A DNA stretch of 64,000 nt, taken from the NCBI GenBank assembly GCA_964475205.1, contig CAYYVQ010000006.1:1-64000 (forward strand), given 5' to 3'. Shown piece after piece: positions 1 to 8,141 of the stretch. Positions within the stretch are counted from its first letter, which is position 1. The number at the start of each line of letters is the position of its first letter. The translations under genes and the position numbers were made by a program. Origin of the DNA: CAYSRM01 sp964475205 (GTDB lineage Bacteria; Verrucomicrobiota; Kiritimatiellia; UBA8416; CAYSRM01). The notes beneath the pieces were generated by a model. The model was not told the origin of the DNA and ran no database searches. It saw only the letters and a program-made list of their open reading frames with translations.

Positions 1-438
1 TGATCAGTCGATGGTTATTGCCTTTGACGGGAATGTTGGTGAATAATCCAGGCTATGTGTTAATTTTGTATTCCCCGTTTATCTTCCCGTCATTCGTTTG
101 TTTTCGCAAGGAGAGATTGCTTCCAGCTTGACCGTTCGCGAACGCGGATCTTCTCTCGCTAAGCCGCCAGGATCGCCAAGGTAACTCCTACTCGGGGAGG
201 CCATTGACGGTTCGGGTAATGCCACGCTTCATCATGTCCACATTTTTTTGCCTATGCTGTTCTCTTCCATCTTTGCGATCTTTGCACCCGCGCAGGAGCA
301 CTCTCCACGCTCTCGCTGCGAAAATTCCGTGAGATATGCGGGTTAGGATTCAGAATTTACAATGTAAAAGCTGCTTTGGGCGCATTTTGGATGATGCTTG
401 CAAAATCAAAGAAAAGCCCAGACCCGTGGAAATATTTT
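1..438. other. Non-coding stretch with degenerate intergenic sequence
   Basis: I see no convincing gene here. The stretch contains one copy of the dispersed TAACCCGCA-type motif (minus strand, 321-346). It also has short phrases such as CTTTGCGATCTTTGCA that resemble those often seen around GxxExxY genes. The open frames lack a plausible ribosome-binding site or a recognisable protein family. It most likely belongs to the same repeat-derived intergenic material seen at 18.5 kb, 46 kb and 50 kb. Confidence 0.5.
321..346 (-). repeat. Dispersed TAACCCGCATATCTCAC-type motif, site 1
   Basis: Read on the minus strand this site gives CTAACCCGCATATCTCAC followed by GGAATTTT. Close relatives occur at 8073-8090, 18517-18534, 18850-18876, 21624-21650, 45873-45890 and 50056-50074, all between or at the ends of genes. 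It may mark the edge of a dispersed intergenic element. Confidence 0.6.
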
Positions 439-671
439 AACCTAGAAACGGCAGTTGCCGAGTTTGCTGTAGCTGCAAGGCGTGAGGTTTTCGGCTATAG
501 TAACTATGCCGAAGACCTCAGAACGAAGCAGATGCAGTGAAATCGGCAACCCCTTGCGGCTTGAAATTCGGGAAGCTCGCCCGCACCCTTTGGGTGGGGG
601 CGCAATAAATTGTAAACTCCTTATTTGTAATAATATACATCGCTTCCCGAATTTCAAGTGCCGTATATAGG
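439..671 (+). repeat. 233-bp dispersed repeat, copy 1, with nested hairpins
   Basis: By eye this 233-bp stretch is identical to 46093-46325, while the flanks differ. Inside it a 17-bp perfect inverted repeat (560-576 with 642-658) encloses a second stem (578-588 with 592-602, one mismatch, three-base loop). Short frames open on both strands, but they overlap each other, resemble no family and are probably fortuitous. Diverged relatives lie near 45.95-46.05 kb and 54.81-54.91 kb. It may be a non-autonomous mobile element or a structured RNA element. Confidence 0.9.
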
Positions 672-748
672 TTTAATTGCTACTGAAGGAATCTGCGGCA
701 ACCCCCCCTGCAAACATTGCTTTTTCCGCTTATATCAGGGGTTTTAAC

Positions 749-824
749 TGGAGCCAGCTCTCGGGCTCGAACCGAGGACCTGCTGATTACAAATCAGCTG
801 CTCTGCCGACTGAGCTAAGCTGGC
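749..824 (-). tRNA. tRNA-Thr (anticodon TGT)
   Basis: On the minus strand the sequence folds as a complete cloverleaf. The acceptor stem is GCCAGCT/AGCTGGC, the D stem GCTC/GAGC, the anticodon stem GCTGA/TCAGC with loop TTTGTAA, and the T arm contains TTCGAGC. The discriminator is T and CCA is encoded. The anticodon UGU reads threonine codons. It lies 43 bp downstream of the tRNA at 868-944 on the same strand, so the two are probably co-transcribed. Confidence 0.95.
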
Positions 825-867
825 TCATATCAAGTAAATAGCCATATATAACTATTCACGAAAGGTT

Positions 868-944
868 TGGTGGGCCCAGTAGGACTCGAACCTACGACCA
901 GAGGATTATGAGTCCCCTGCTCTGACCAACTGAGCTATGGGCCC
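868..944 (-). tRNA. tRNA with CAT anticodon (Met elongator or Ile2)
   Basis: This is a minus-strand cloverleaf with acceptor stem GGGCCCA/TGGGCCC, D stem GCTC/GAGC, anticodon loop CTCATAA, a T arm with TTCGAGT, discriminator A and encoded CCA. The anticodon is CAU. The mismatch at position 1-72 expected of an initiator is absent, so this is either elongator tRNA-Met or the lysidine-modified tRNA-Ile2. The sequence alone does not let me choose securely. Confidence 0.93.
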
Positions 945-1141
945 ACTGTCAAATCAATAAGATCGAAGATATAAACTTACCAAATACACAATGTCAATGC
1001 AATCCTATATGATTACAAAAAAATCTCCGAAATAATTGAGAATGCTCCATCCTCGCTCCTGAATGCATGAATAGTTACAAATTGCCTAACTTCAACGGTT
1101 GCACATTGCCGTCTCTGCGCTTAAACTGAGACTGTTTTCTT

Positions 1142-1837
1142 ATGAAATGCGTTTCCACAATACTCATTTTATTCACTCTTTTTTTCTTCCGGCCTATATA
1201 CACTGCACAATCTAAAGATATTGGCCGACAACTTGCCACCAACACTGTCTTTGTGGCCCTTGATACCGAAACAACAGGACTGAGTCCAACCCGCGACAGA
1301 ATCGTCGAAATCGCACTGGTCAAGTTCCAAAACGGCAAAATTACAGCAACAAATTCATGGCTGATAAATCCGGGAATGCCGATTCCGGCACCTGCTGAAA
1401 GGGTCCACGGAATAAGCGATGAAATGGTGGCAGACAAACCTTCATGCGCCGAGACGCTCCCGAAAGTGAACAAGTTCGTCGGCGATGCGGTCCTGCTGGC
1501 CCACAACGCCCGCTTCGATATAGGCTTCCTGAAAAACGAATACAAACGATCTAAAACGGCTCCTCCGGGCAATATCTGCCTGGACACGTTGAAGCTGGCC
1601 GGAAAGTGGTTTCCTGAAAGCAAGAGCCACAGCCTGAAAAACCTGATCACACACCTTAATATAGAGCCACACAAAAAGTTCCACCGCGCGCTTGCCGACT
1701 CACTGTACCTGGTATATGTAATGGATCAAGGCATCGCCGGAATGGGCAGTGATATCAAAATGGCTGATATCATAAAGCTGCACGGCGCGCCCCTGGCAAT
1801 CAGCAAAGGGCAGAAACGCAAAAACGACCGAAAATAA
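1142..1837 (+). CDS. Predicted exported DEDDh 3'-5' exonuclease (DnaQ-like)
   Basis: This 231-aa protein has the DEDDh exonuclease fold of the DnaQ/PolC-epsilon family. Motif I is DTETTGL near residue 41, motif II is HNARFDIGFL near 120, and motif III is HRALADS near 182, so the catalytic acidic residues and the histidine are present. Before motif I lies a hydrophobic segment (CVSTILILFTLFFF) ending near a TAQS sequence, which looks like a signal peptide or membrane anchor; cytoplasmic proofreading subunits do not have one. The inferred role is nuclease activity at or outside the inner membrane. If translation began further downstream the signal would be lost, but the first ATG is the only start that precedes it. 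It stands alone, facing lpxA. Confidence 0.82.
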   Translation: MKCVSTILILFTLFFFRPIYTAQSKDIGRQLATNTVFVALDTETTGLSPTRDRIVEIALVKFQNGKITATNSWLINPGMPIPAPAERVHGISDEMVADKPSCAETLPKVNKFVGDAVLLAHNARFDIGFLKNEYKRSKTAPPGNICLDTLKLAGKWFPESKSHSLKNLITHLNIEPHKKFHRALADSLYLVYVMDQGIAGMGSDIKMADIIKLHGAPLAISKGQKRKNDRK

Positions 1838-1860
1838 AATGCAGAATTCTGCCCCGCGCA

Positions 1861-2646
1861 TCAGGAAACGCGCACACAGATTCCGCGTTTTGATACCTCG
1901 ATAAAATCGGCTATTTCTCCGGCGGCCTCTCCAGAAAGCCCGGTCCGAATTTTTTCCACAGCCTGAGCTACATTAAGGCCCGATCTGTAAAGCAAAGAAT
2001 AAGCCTCTTTGATCTGTTCTCGCTCACCAACCTCAATGCCCGCACGCTTCAGTCCGACAAAATTTACGCCTCCAACGGTATTAAGCGAAGCCGACTTTAC
2101 AATCATAAAAGGCGGCACATCCTTGTTCACCGAGCAATTGCCGCCAAGCATGGCAAGCTTCCCTACCCTGACAAACTGATGCACACACACATTCCCGCTC
2201 ACAAACGCCCTGCTGCCCACTTCGACATAACCGCCGAGAAGAGCGCTATTGGCAATCACCACCCTGTCGCCAAGCGCCACGTTGTGGGCGCAATGCGAAA
2301 AAGCCATAAGGAAACAGTTGTCTCCTATGCTAGTAACCGTGCCGGGTTTCGTGCCCCTGTGAATAGTAACCCCTTCCCGTATGATACAACCCGAACCGAT
2401 CTCCACAGATGACTCTCCGCCTTCAAAACCAACGTCCTGCGGAGTATCGCCAATGAAGCATCCAGCATGCAGTCTGCAGCCTTTGCCAATCTTTACAGTT
2501 CCCATGATGCTGCATCTGTCTCCGATACGGCAATCGTCGCCTACTGTCGCGCCAGATGAAATGTGGCAAAACGGGCCGACTGAAACATTTGCGCCCAACT
2601 CGGCGCCATTTTCAACTATAGCAGTCTCATGAATTATTGATCCCAT
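1861..2646 (-). CDS. lpxA: Acyl-ACP:UDP-N-acetylglucosamine O-acyltransferase (LpxA)
   Basis: LpxA adds the first acyl chain to UDP-GlcNAc in lipid A synthesis in the cytoplasm. The 261-aa length is normal for the family. The N-terminal two thirds is a left-handed beta helix built from hexapeptide repeats (for example IGDRCS, VKIGKG, IGDNCF), followed by an alpha-helical C-terminal region. FSHCAHNVALGD holds the catalytic His region. It implies a Gram-negative outer membrane with lipid A. It is the last gene of a minus-strand run after radC, which ends 52 bp upstream. No other lpx or fab gene is adjacent, which is unusual, since lpxA often sits with lpxD and fabZ. Confidence 0.95.
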   Translation of the reverse strand: MGSIIHETAIVENGAELGANVSVGPFCHISSGATVGDDCRIGDRCSIMGTVKIGKGCRLHAGCFIGDTPQDVGFEGGESSVEIGSGCIIREGVTIHRGTKPGTVTSIGDNCFLMAFSHCAHNVALGDRVVIANSALLGGYVEVGSRAFVSGNVCVHQFVRVGKLAMLGGNCSVNKDVPPFMIVKSASLNTVGGVNFVGLKRAGIEVGEREQIKEAYSLLYRSGLNVAQAVEKIRTGLSGEAAGEIADFIEVSKRGICVRVS

Positions 2647-2698
2647 CTTTCAAACATCCCTGTTCAATTCCGCGCATCAAAGCGCTGTTTATCAGAAT

Positions 2699-3439
2699 TC
2701 AAAAACCGGCGAGCCCTTCCTCACGAATACTGACAAAATCCGATTGCCGGCCTTCAATAGCAGGCCCGATTATTACATGGTCGAGGACCTTAATATCCAT
2801 AACCTCTCCGGCATTTACAAGCTGCCTGGTTATTCGCAAGTCTTCCGCAGACGGAGATGGATCGCCTGAAGGATGATTATGCGCTATTATCATCGCCGCA
2901 GCGGACGATCTTACAGCAGGTCGAAAAACCTCTCTCGGATGCACAAGACTAGCATTAAGCAACCCGCGCGTTATATCCACCGGCCTGCCTATCACACAGT
3001 TCCTGCTATCAAGCAAAACCGCCCAGAAAACTTCATTCTCCAGCGTCCGTACCGCAGACCGGAGCAAGTCAGCCACATCGGAGGGGGCTCTTACCTTGTA
3101 CCGCTCCGGCGTGGATTCCTCCAGTAACCTTCTTCCTATCTCCAAGGCTGCCATAAGAACCTGAACTTTTACCCTGCCCATGCCTCTGGTCCGCCGGACA
3201 ATTTCATCCGGCGAAGCCTGGGCCAGCAATGTAAGCGAACCAAACTCTGTTATCAGCCCGCGCGCAAGTTCCAATACGTTGGCGCCGGCAACTCCGCTAC
3301 GCAGTATGACGGCAAGAAGAACATCATCAGGCACATTGCCGACCCCCATACGCTCTATCTGTTCCCGCGGCCGCAACCGCTCGGGCATGTCGCACACTTT
3401 GCGGGAAATATTTTCTACAGAATAATCAACCTTTTCCAT
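2699..3439 (-). CDS. radC: RadC-family JAB/MPN+ protein
   Basis: This 246-aa protein has an N-terminal helix-hairpin-helix-like region (SPDEIVRRTRGMGRVKVQVL) and a C-terminal MPN+/JAB domain with the metal-binding motif HNHPSGDPSPS and a downstream Asp. The family is named DNA repair protein RadC, but its repair role is doubtful and the biochemical function is unsettled. I placed the start at the ATG giving MEKVDYS, which overlaps the 3' end of miaA by 14 bp. A longer frame to 3490 exists but would run deep into miaA. Overlap with miaA implies translational coupling. Confidence 0.9.
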   Translation of the reverse strand: MEKVDYSVENISRKVCDMPERLRPREQIERMGVGNVPDDVLLAVILRSGVAGANVLELARGLITEFGSLTLLAQASPDEIVRRTRGMGRVKVQVLMAALEIGRRLLEESTPERYKVRAPSDVADLLRSAVRTLENEVFWAVLLDSRNCVIGRPVDITRGLLNASLVHPREVFRPAVRSSAAAMIIAHNHPSGDPSPSAEDLRITRQLVNAGEVMDIKVLDHVIIGPAIEGRQSDFVSIREEGLAGF

Positions 3440-4478
3440 GAATACTCCCGGCAACAGAAGCCGGACCGTGGCGCAACCATTTCCGGACAACCTCGGCAGC
3501 TATATCAATATCCGGACGTCCCGAAACAACATCCACCCAGTCAATCTCGAGCTGGCGCCTGAACCATGTCATCTGCCTCTTTGCAAGTTGCCTGGTTCGC
3601 ACAGCAGTTCTTTTTTTCGCTTCATCCAGTGTCAAGCGCCCTGCGATATGTTCCAGGGCTTCACTGTATCCAATAGCTTTGCCCGCAGTCCTTGAAAACT
3701 CTCCGAAACTGTCAAGAATCCGCTGCGTTTCTTCAATAAGACCCCGAGAATACATATCTTCAACCCGGCGCTCAATTCTTCTTTTCCTTTCCTCGCGATC
3801 GATTCGTAACCCCACAAGAACACCATCTCCGGTTTGCCCGCTTTTTGAATGCTCATCAGAGCCTGCCCTGCGCGCAAGAGGCGGGATGCCTCCCATCTCA
3901 AGAATCTCCAGAGCCCGGATCAGACGCCTTGGATTACGAGGGTCGTCAAGGCGGGAAAATACTGCAGGGTTTCGCCTCTTCAACTCCCTGGCCAACTCTT
4001 CAATGCCGTATTGACAATAGAATCGGTTCCAGAAACGGCGGCGTTTCGGATCAATCTCAGGGACAAACTCGATACCTTCAATAAGGGCTTTAACATACAA
4101 GCCCGTTCCTCCCGCCACTATCAGTCCAGCGTCGCTGTCAATATCTTGAACATATCGCAGATACTGTCCAACGCTGAACAATTCACAAGGATCTGTAAGA
4201 TCAAGTCCATAATATCGAACTCCGCGGAGTTGCTCAAGATCGGGCTTTGCCGTCCCTATATCCATATGGCGATAAACCGCCATGGAATCCGCCGAAAGAA
4301 CAGAGTATTCCGTTAGATCAGCGAGGCAATGCGCCACATCTGTCTTACCCGATGCCGTAGGGCCGACCAGGAAATAGGCGCTTCTTACGCCGGTGTTTCG
4401 TAAATTCCTGCCAAGAAATTCAATATCAGCCGGCGTGATCTGATGTCTCGGGTTCTTCTTCCGGGGCGTCTCGGCCAT
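3426..4478 (-). CDS. miaA: tRNA dimethylallyltransferase (MiaA)
   Basis: MiaA transfers a dimethylallyl group to N6 of A37 in tRNAs that read codons starting with U. The protein has the P-loop GPTASGKT near residue 39, followed by DSMAVYRHMDIGTAKP, which carries the Asp and substrate-binding residues of the family, then GGTGLYVKALIEG and the RxLIRALEI region. At 350 aa it is slightly longer than usual because about 30 residues precede the P-loop strand. The ATG used overlaps lspA by 53 bp; a later non-ATG start is possible. Neighbours are lspA upstream and radC downstream in one transcription unit. Confidence 0.94.
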   Translation of the reverse strand: MAETPRKKNPRHQITPADIEFLGRNLRNTGVRSAYFLVGPTASGKTDVAHCLADLTEYSVLSADSMAVYRHMDIGTAKPDLEQLRGVRYYGLDLTDPCELFSVGQYLRYVQDIDSDAGLIVAGGTGLYVKALIEGIEFVPEIDPKRRRFWNRFYCQYGIEELARELKRRNPAVFSRLDDPRNPRRLIRALEILEMGGIPPLARRAGSDEHSKSGQTGDGVLVGLRIDREERKRRIERRVEDMYSRGLIEETQRILDSFGEFSRTAGKAIGYSEALEHIAGRLTLDEAKKRTAVRTRQLAKRQMTWFRRQLEIDWVDVVSGRPDIDIAAEVVRKWLRHGPASVAGSIHGKG

Positions 4479-4923
4479 CCCTTGACTCCCTTATCTGAAG
4501 TATCATGTATATGCCAACACCTGTGCAGATTGCAACATCGGCAATATTGAACGCTGGGAAATGGCTGCGACGCCAGTAAAAATCAAGAAAATCCACGACA
4601 TAGCCAAGCTTGATCCTGTCTATTAGATTTCCAACAATTCCACCGCCAAGCAGCCCAATCGACACCCGGCTCCATTTGCTGCCAGTGTAAAGCGATCTTC
4701 TGAACACCACCAGTATTACTACCATGATCAGGGAAAGAAAAACCAGCCAATTGTTAAAACCGGAAAAAATGCCCCAGGCAGCTCCGGTATTCTTGACATA
4801 CCGAAGTTGAAACAAACCGGGTATAACCGGAACACTTTCACCTGCTCGAAAATTCCAGAAAACAATAAACTTGGTGATTTGATCAAGAACTGCTATAGCA
4901 AAAGTAATCAGAAGCGTGAACAT
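4426..4923 (-). CDS. lspA: Lipoprotein signal peptidase (LspA)
   Basis: This inner-membrane aspartyl protease (165 aa, four predicted transmembrane segments) cleaves signal peptides from prolipoproteins. Diagnostic motifs are NTGAAWGIF, GGIVGNLIDRI with the first catalytic Asp, and VVDFLDFYW followed by FNIADVAI with the second Asp. It lies 35 bp downstream of the dksA-like gene and overlaps the predicted start of miaA. Substrates in this window include the lipobox-bearing proteins at 14772 and 37240. Confidence 0.96.
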   Translation of the reverse strand: MFTLLITFAIAVLDQITKFIVFWNFRAGESVPVIPGLFQLRYVKNTGAAWGIFSGFNNWLVFLSLIMVVILVVFRRSLYTGSKWSRVSIGLLGGGIVGNLIDRIKLGYVVDFLDFYWRRSHFPAFNIADVAICTGVGIYMILQIRESRDGRDAPEEEPETSDHAG

Positions 4924-4958
4924 TCAGAGTCTATGCCTCGGCGGTTCGCGGCCAATAA

Positions 4959-5603
4959 TCACCTCCGAACAGCGCCATTACCCCTCCGCTCCTGCTTTTC
5001 CTGTTCGGATTTGCAGTCAATGCACAAGCGCGCAAAAGGCAAAGCCTTTAGCCTGGGTTTTTCTATCGCTCCCTCACAAGCTTCGCACACGCCGTATTGT
5101 CCTTCGTCCATCCTTCGCAAAGCTTCATCAATCTCAAAAAGCGAGTCTTCCTCGGAGCTGGCAAGTTTAAGAGCAAGCTGCCTTTCAAAAGCGTCTGTGC
5201 CGTCTTCTTCCAGGTTCACCCAGTCCGGGCTCTCAAGCGAAGCGCCCTGTAACGCGGCAATCTGTCCGGTCAACCTGTCCCGCAATGCCAGCAACATTCG
5301 CCGGAGATCATCAAGTTCCTTCTTGCGAAGGCTTTTCGAACCGCGTTTGCCTTTTTCTGTTCGACCGCTCGCGCTCGACGGCACGCTAGACGCCTCTTTC
5401 GCGCCCGGAACCTTGCTCGCAGATCCCCGGCTGACGGCGGCTTTTTTGCGGCCGACTCCCTTTTTTGCAACCGCTTTTTTCGTTCCAGCGCGTTTTTTGC
5501 CGGCCGTCTTCTTTTTAGCGGCCTGTTTCTTCCCGCCGTCCCGCGTCCCAGTTCCAGCAGTCTTCCTGCTGCCGCCCTTGCTCGTTTTCTTCTTAGCGCT
5601 CAA
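4959..5603 (-). CDS. DksA/TraR-type zinc-finger protein with long Lys/Ala-rich N-terminal tail
   Basis: The C-terminal half of this 214-aa protein matches the DksA/TraR family: a coiled-coil segment (KKELDDLRRMLLALRDRL) and a four-cysteine zinc finger, CEAC then CIDC about 20 residues on. Such proteins bind the RNA polymerase secondary channel and alter initiation. The first roughly 85 residues are unlike typical DksA: low-complexity Lys, Ala, Gly and Arg with repeated KK, AKK and GRKK steps, resembling histone H1-like bacterial tails. That suggests binding to DNA or RNA (inference). The gene sits between the greA-like gene (216 bp upstream) and lspA. Confidence 0.85.
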   Translation of the reverse strand: MSAKKKTSKGGSRKTAGTGTRDGGKKQAAKKKTAGKKRAGTKKAVAKKGVGRKKAAVSRGSASKVPGAKEASSVPSSASGRTEKGKRGSKSLRKKELDDLRRMLLALRDRLTGQIAALQGASLESPDWVNLEEDGTDAFERQLALKLASSEEDSLFEIDEALRRMDEGQYGVCEACEGAIEKPRLKALPFARLCIDCKSEQEKQERRGNGAVRR

Positions 5604-5819
5604 TTCTCCAGCTCCTTGTGCTTCGCCCTGTCGGCTGAATCAACATTGTTTACAACAAAAACAAATTTCGTCTTCGCGCTGCCTGCCTCCGGGGCAGGAA
5701 GCCAACTTTCCGCAAATTACTCAAAAGAAATGTGGAAACTAGCACACGTCCCAGTACGTGTCAATAATTCAAAGCAAAACAGAAGCCTAAATCCACATCT
5801 CAACGCAATTCTCCGGTAT

Positions 5820-7976
5820 TTAACCCCTGGCCCAGGCCAAAACCGCTTCGGGCAATCTGGAAATATCTTTTATTATACAGGTTTCCGTGCCGACCTCGCC
5901 CTCTGCTGCTTCCAGAGAAGGCAAATCAACCTCATCGCCTTTCTTTCGACCGGCAAGCGACCTTGCCACGAGGCTTTCGCTTGAGACAATACCCAGGCTT
6001 TCTTCCCTGTCCCATTCACCCAGTATACAGAACTCCTGTTGCTTGCCGTCCGGCCTTCCCACAACTACCCGCACACCCATGCCCACGGTCTCGGTCGGCA
6101 TATTTTCGAACGTGGCGCCTTTGACCATCGCAAGATCGCGTTCGTACTCAGCCTTACGGCGCATCAAAATGCCCTGATGCTCCTTTGCAGCCTTGTATTC
6201 GTGATTCTCACGCAAGTCTCCGTAACTTCTTGCAACACCAATTTCACGGCTGTTTTCAGGAATCTCAACCTCGATAATCCTTTGCAACTTCTGCCGTCTC
6301 TCATTGTATGAGCGCCAGGAAGTCAACCGGTCAACCCTTCGTTCTCCTTCGCCCCTGCGAACAGATTCCATGAATTTCTTCAATTCCGGGAAACGGCGGA
6401 CTACCCTGGCAATCACCGACCGACTCTCAACCGAGTCCCAGGTCCGCATCTCCGAAACCCTGGAAAGAATGTATATCCTGTCTTCCGGCTGCATCATCGA
6501 AAACAACTTGTCTATGCTGTCATCTTCCCTGAAAAGCGATTTAAGCAATTCGATTGATTTGTCCGAGCCTTGCTCCGGAGGCCTGGATATCCCGCCGATT
6601 ATCCTGGAAAGAAAATCACGGGGTTCAATCAGGCCTGCCAGGTCTTTACTATCCATATTCTTAGACAGCCAGTAGAGCATCTGTGAACTCTGCTTACCCT
6701 CCCGCAACATTGCACCCATGCGCTCTATCGCATCTTTTATCCTGCCCCGGCTCTCAAGAAACCGCACTGTGTCATTAAATGCCGATCTTTCCATCTGCCC
6801 AATCAACAAGATAAGTCTATCGCAAAGCTTTTCTCCTGCAATTTCCTGCGCTTTTTCGAGAAAAACAATGGAAATTCTGGTTGGCAGCGAATCCAACACC
6901 CAGGGCAATTCCTCCCCTCCCACGAGAACCCGGGCCTTTTCCGCAAGTCCCTCAGACCATTCAAATCCAAGCATGGCCATGGTTCCCAGAACCCTGGCAG
7001 TAACTTCGTCTGTAACACCAAATCCCTTTTGCAGTAACTCTTCAAACCTGGATCCAATTTTGTCCCTGAGCTCGTCCTTCATCTGACCAGAACCGGCGAC
7101 CTGGACAAATTCTTCAGCAAAAGCGCAGAATTCAACGGGATCTTTGATTGCATCAAACTTCGCGCTCCAATCCTTCTCCAGCTCTTCAAAACTTTCCCTG
7201 AGAACGATGGGCTGTGTTCTCCTGGCAGGAATTTCAACCAGTGGATCTGCCTTGAGTTGCTGCCTTGCCCTTGACCAGAATTCTTTCCAACTGCTTTCTT
7301 CAAGCCCCGCCTCTTCGACAACATCCTTAAGATCCTGCACGGCCAACTGTCCGTAGCTGCGTAGCGCCAGCTTGACTACGTCGCCGGGTCGGTCGCGAAG
7401 CATGGACTGAAACTCCTCCGGCTTGTTGCGGCTGACAGCGAGTATGTGATCTTCGCTCAACAGTTGCAGCGACTCTGCTGCATGTAAAAAAGAAATCTCG
7501 TGCCCGGGCTTCTCCTTGAAATCAATCTTAATCTTCCTGTAAAACGCGTCTACTCCCTTGACTGTCCCAAACCCCCACCCTTTGTCCAGGCAGAGATCGC
7601 CTTCATGAAGGGAATTCAACAGGCTTGCCCGGCGCAGGCATTCCTGGAATGGAACGCCACTGTCAAAACCGGCGTTTTTTATGAACTCTTCCTTCCTTTT
7701 CCTGCGAAAAATACGAAGAAGCAATTTTCCCGCAGCTTCCTTCCGCCCTGGACTGTTCTTGTCCCAGTCTGACGTTCTGTACATCACCGCAAGAAGTTCG
7801 TCAGCCTGATTTCTGTCGGCAAGCGCCTCCTCCAGAAGTTCACGCCATTCCATCGCATTTTCGGTCTCACCGGAATCGTAAAGATGCCTGACCTGTTCAA
7901 GCAGCTTTTTTACAGGGATCGTTTCCGCGGTCAAGGCGGAAAAAAAATCTTCCTCCATCTTCTGACGATCGGCCAT
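5820..7976 (-). CDS. Long GreA/GreB-type transcription elongation factor with large N-terminal region
   Basis: The last 150 residues or so of this 718-aa protein match GreA/GreB: a coiled-coil N-domain with YGDLRENHEYKAAKEHQ, then the C-terminal FKBP-like domain (TVGMGVRVVVG, LGIVSSESLVARSLAGRKKGDEV). Such factors stimulate RNA cleavage by backtracked RNA polymerase. The preceding 560 residues are mostly helical and contain a small beta-rich patch (CLDKGWGFGTVKGVDAFYRK) that I cannot assign. Chlamydial GreA proteins are similarly long, so this layout supports a PVC affiliation. I chose the ATG giving MADRQKMEE, which has GGAGG upstream; a longer frame starts at 8015. It shares strand with dksA-like, both acting on RNA polymerase. 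Confidence 0.86.
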   Translation of the reverse strand: MADRQKMEEDFFSALTAETIPVKKLLEQVRHLYDSGETENAMEWRELLEEALADRNQADELLAVMYRTSDWDKNSPGRKEAAGKLLLRIFRRKRKEEFIKNAGFDSGVPFQECLRRASLLNSLHEGDLCLDKGWGFGTVKGVDAFYRKIKIDFKEKPGHEISFLHAAESLQLLSEDHILAVSRNKPEEFQSMLRDRPGDVVKLALRSYGQLAVQDLKDVVEEAGLEESSWKEFWSRARQQLKADPLVEIPARRTQPIVLRESFEELEKDWSAKFDAIKDPVEFCAFAEEFVQVAGSGQMKDELRDKIGSRFEELLQKGFGVTDEVTARVLGTMAMLGFEWSEGLAEKARVLVGGEELPWVLDSLPTRISIVFLEKAQEIAGEKLCDRLILLIGQMERSAFNDTVRFLESRGRIKDAIERMGAMLREGKQSSQMLYWLSKNMDSKDLAGLIEPRDFLSRIIGGISRPPEQGSDKSIELLKSLFREDDSIDKLFSMMQPEDRIYILSRVSEMRTWDSVESRSVIARVVRRFPELKKFMESVRRGEGERRVDRLTSWRSYNERRQKLQRIIEVEIPENSREIGVARSYGDLRENHEYKAAKEHQGILMRRKAEYERDLAMVKGATFENMPTETVGMGVRVVVGRPDGKQQEFCILGEWDREESLGIVSSESLVARSLAGRKKGDEVDLPSLEAAEGEVGTETCIIKDISRLPEAVLAWARG

Positions 7977-8072
7977 AATATATCCTCCATAATAACAATG
8001 CGCAGACTGTACCAAATAACCTGCGAATCACAACCCCGCTTTTGGATATAGTCAAAACCACCACCGCGGGCT

Positions 8073-8090
8073 GCAGAAATGCGGGTTAAG
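8073..8090 (-). repeat. Dispersed TAACCCGCA-type motif, site 2
   Basis: The minus strand reads CTTAACCCGCATTTCTGC, matching the dispersed motif at 321-346 and elsewhere. It overlaps the first possible start codon of the pseudouridine synthase gene, which argues that translation begins downstream of it. Confidence 0.45.
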
Positions 8091-8141
8091 GCTTCACATG
8101 TTACACACACGGGATGTTCCAGCTTGACATCAAAAAGAGCA

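Noticed and set aside
442..657. A 71-aa minus-strand frame repeated identically at 46096-46335
   Set aside because: The identity is explained by the DNA repeat itself; opposite-strand frames are equally open, and the hairpins argue for a non-coding element.
5681..5698. Hairpin between the greA-like and dksA-like genes as a terminator
   Set aside because: The stem is short and no T-run follows on the transcribed strand.
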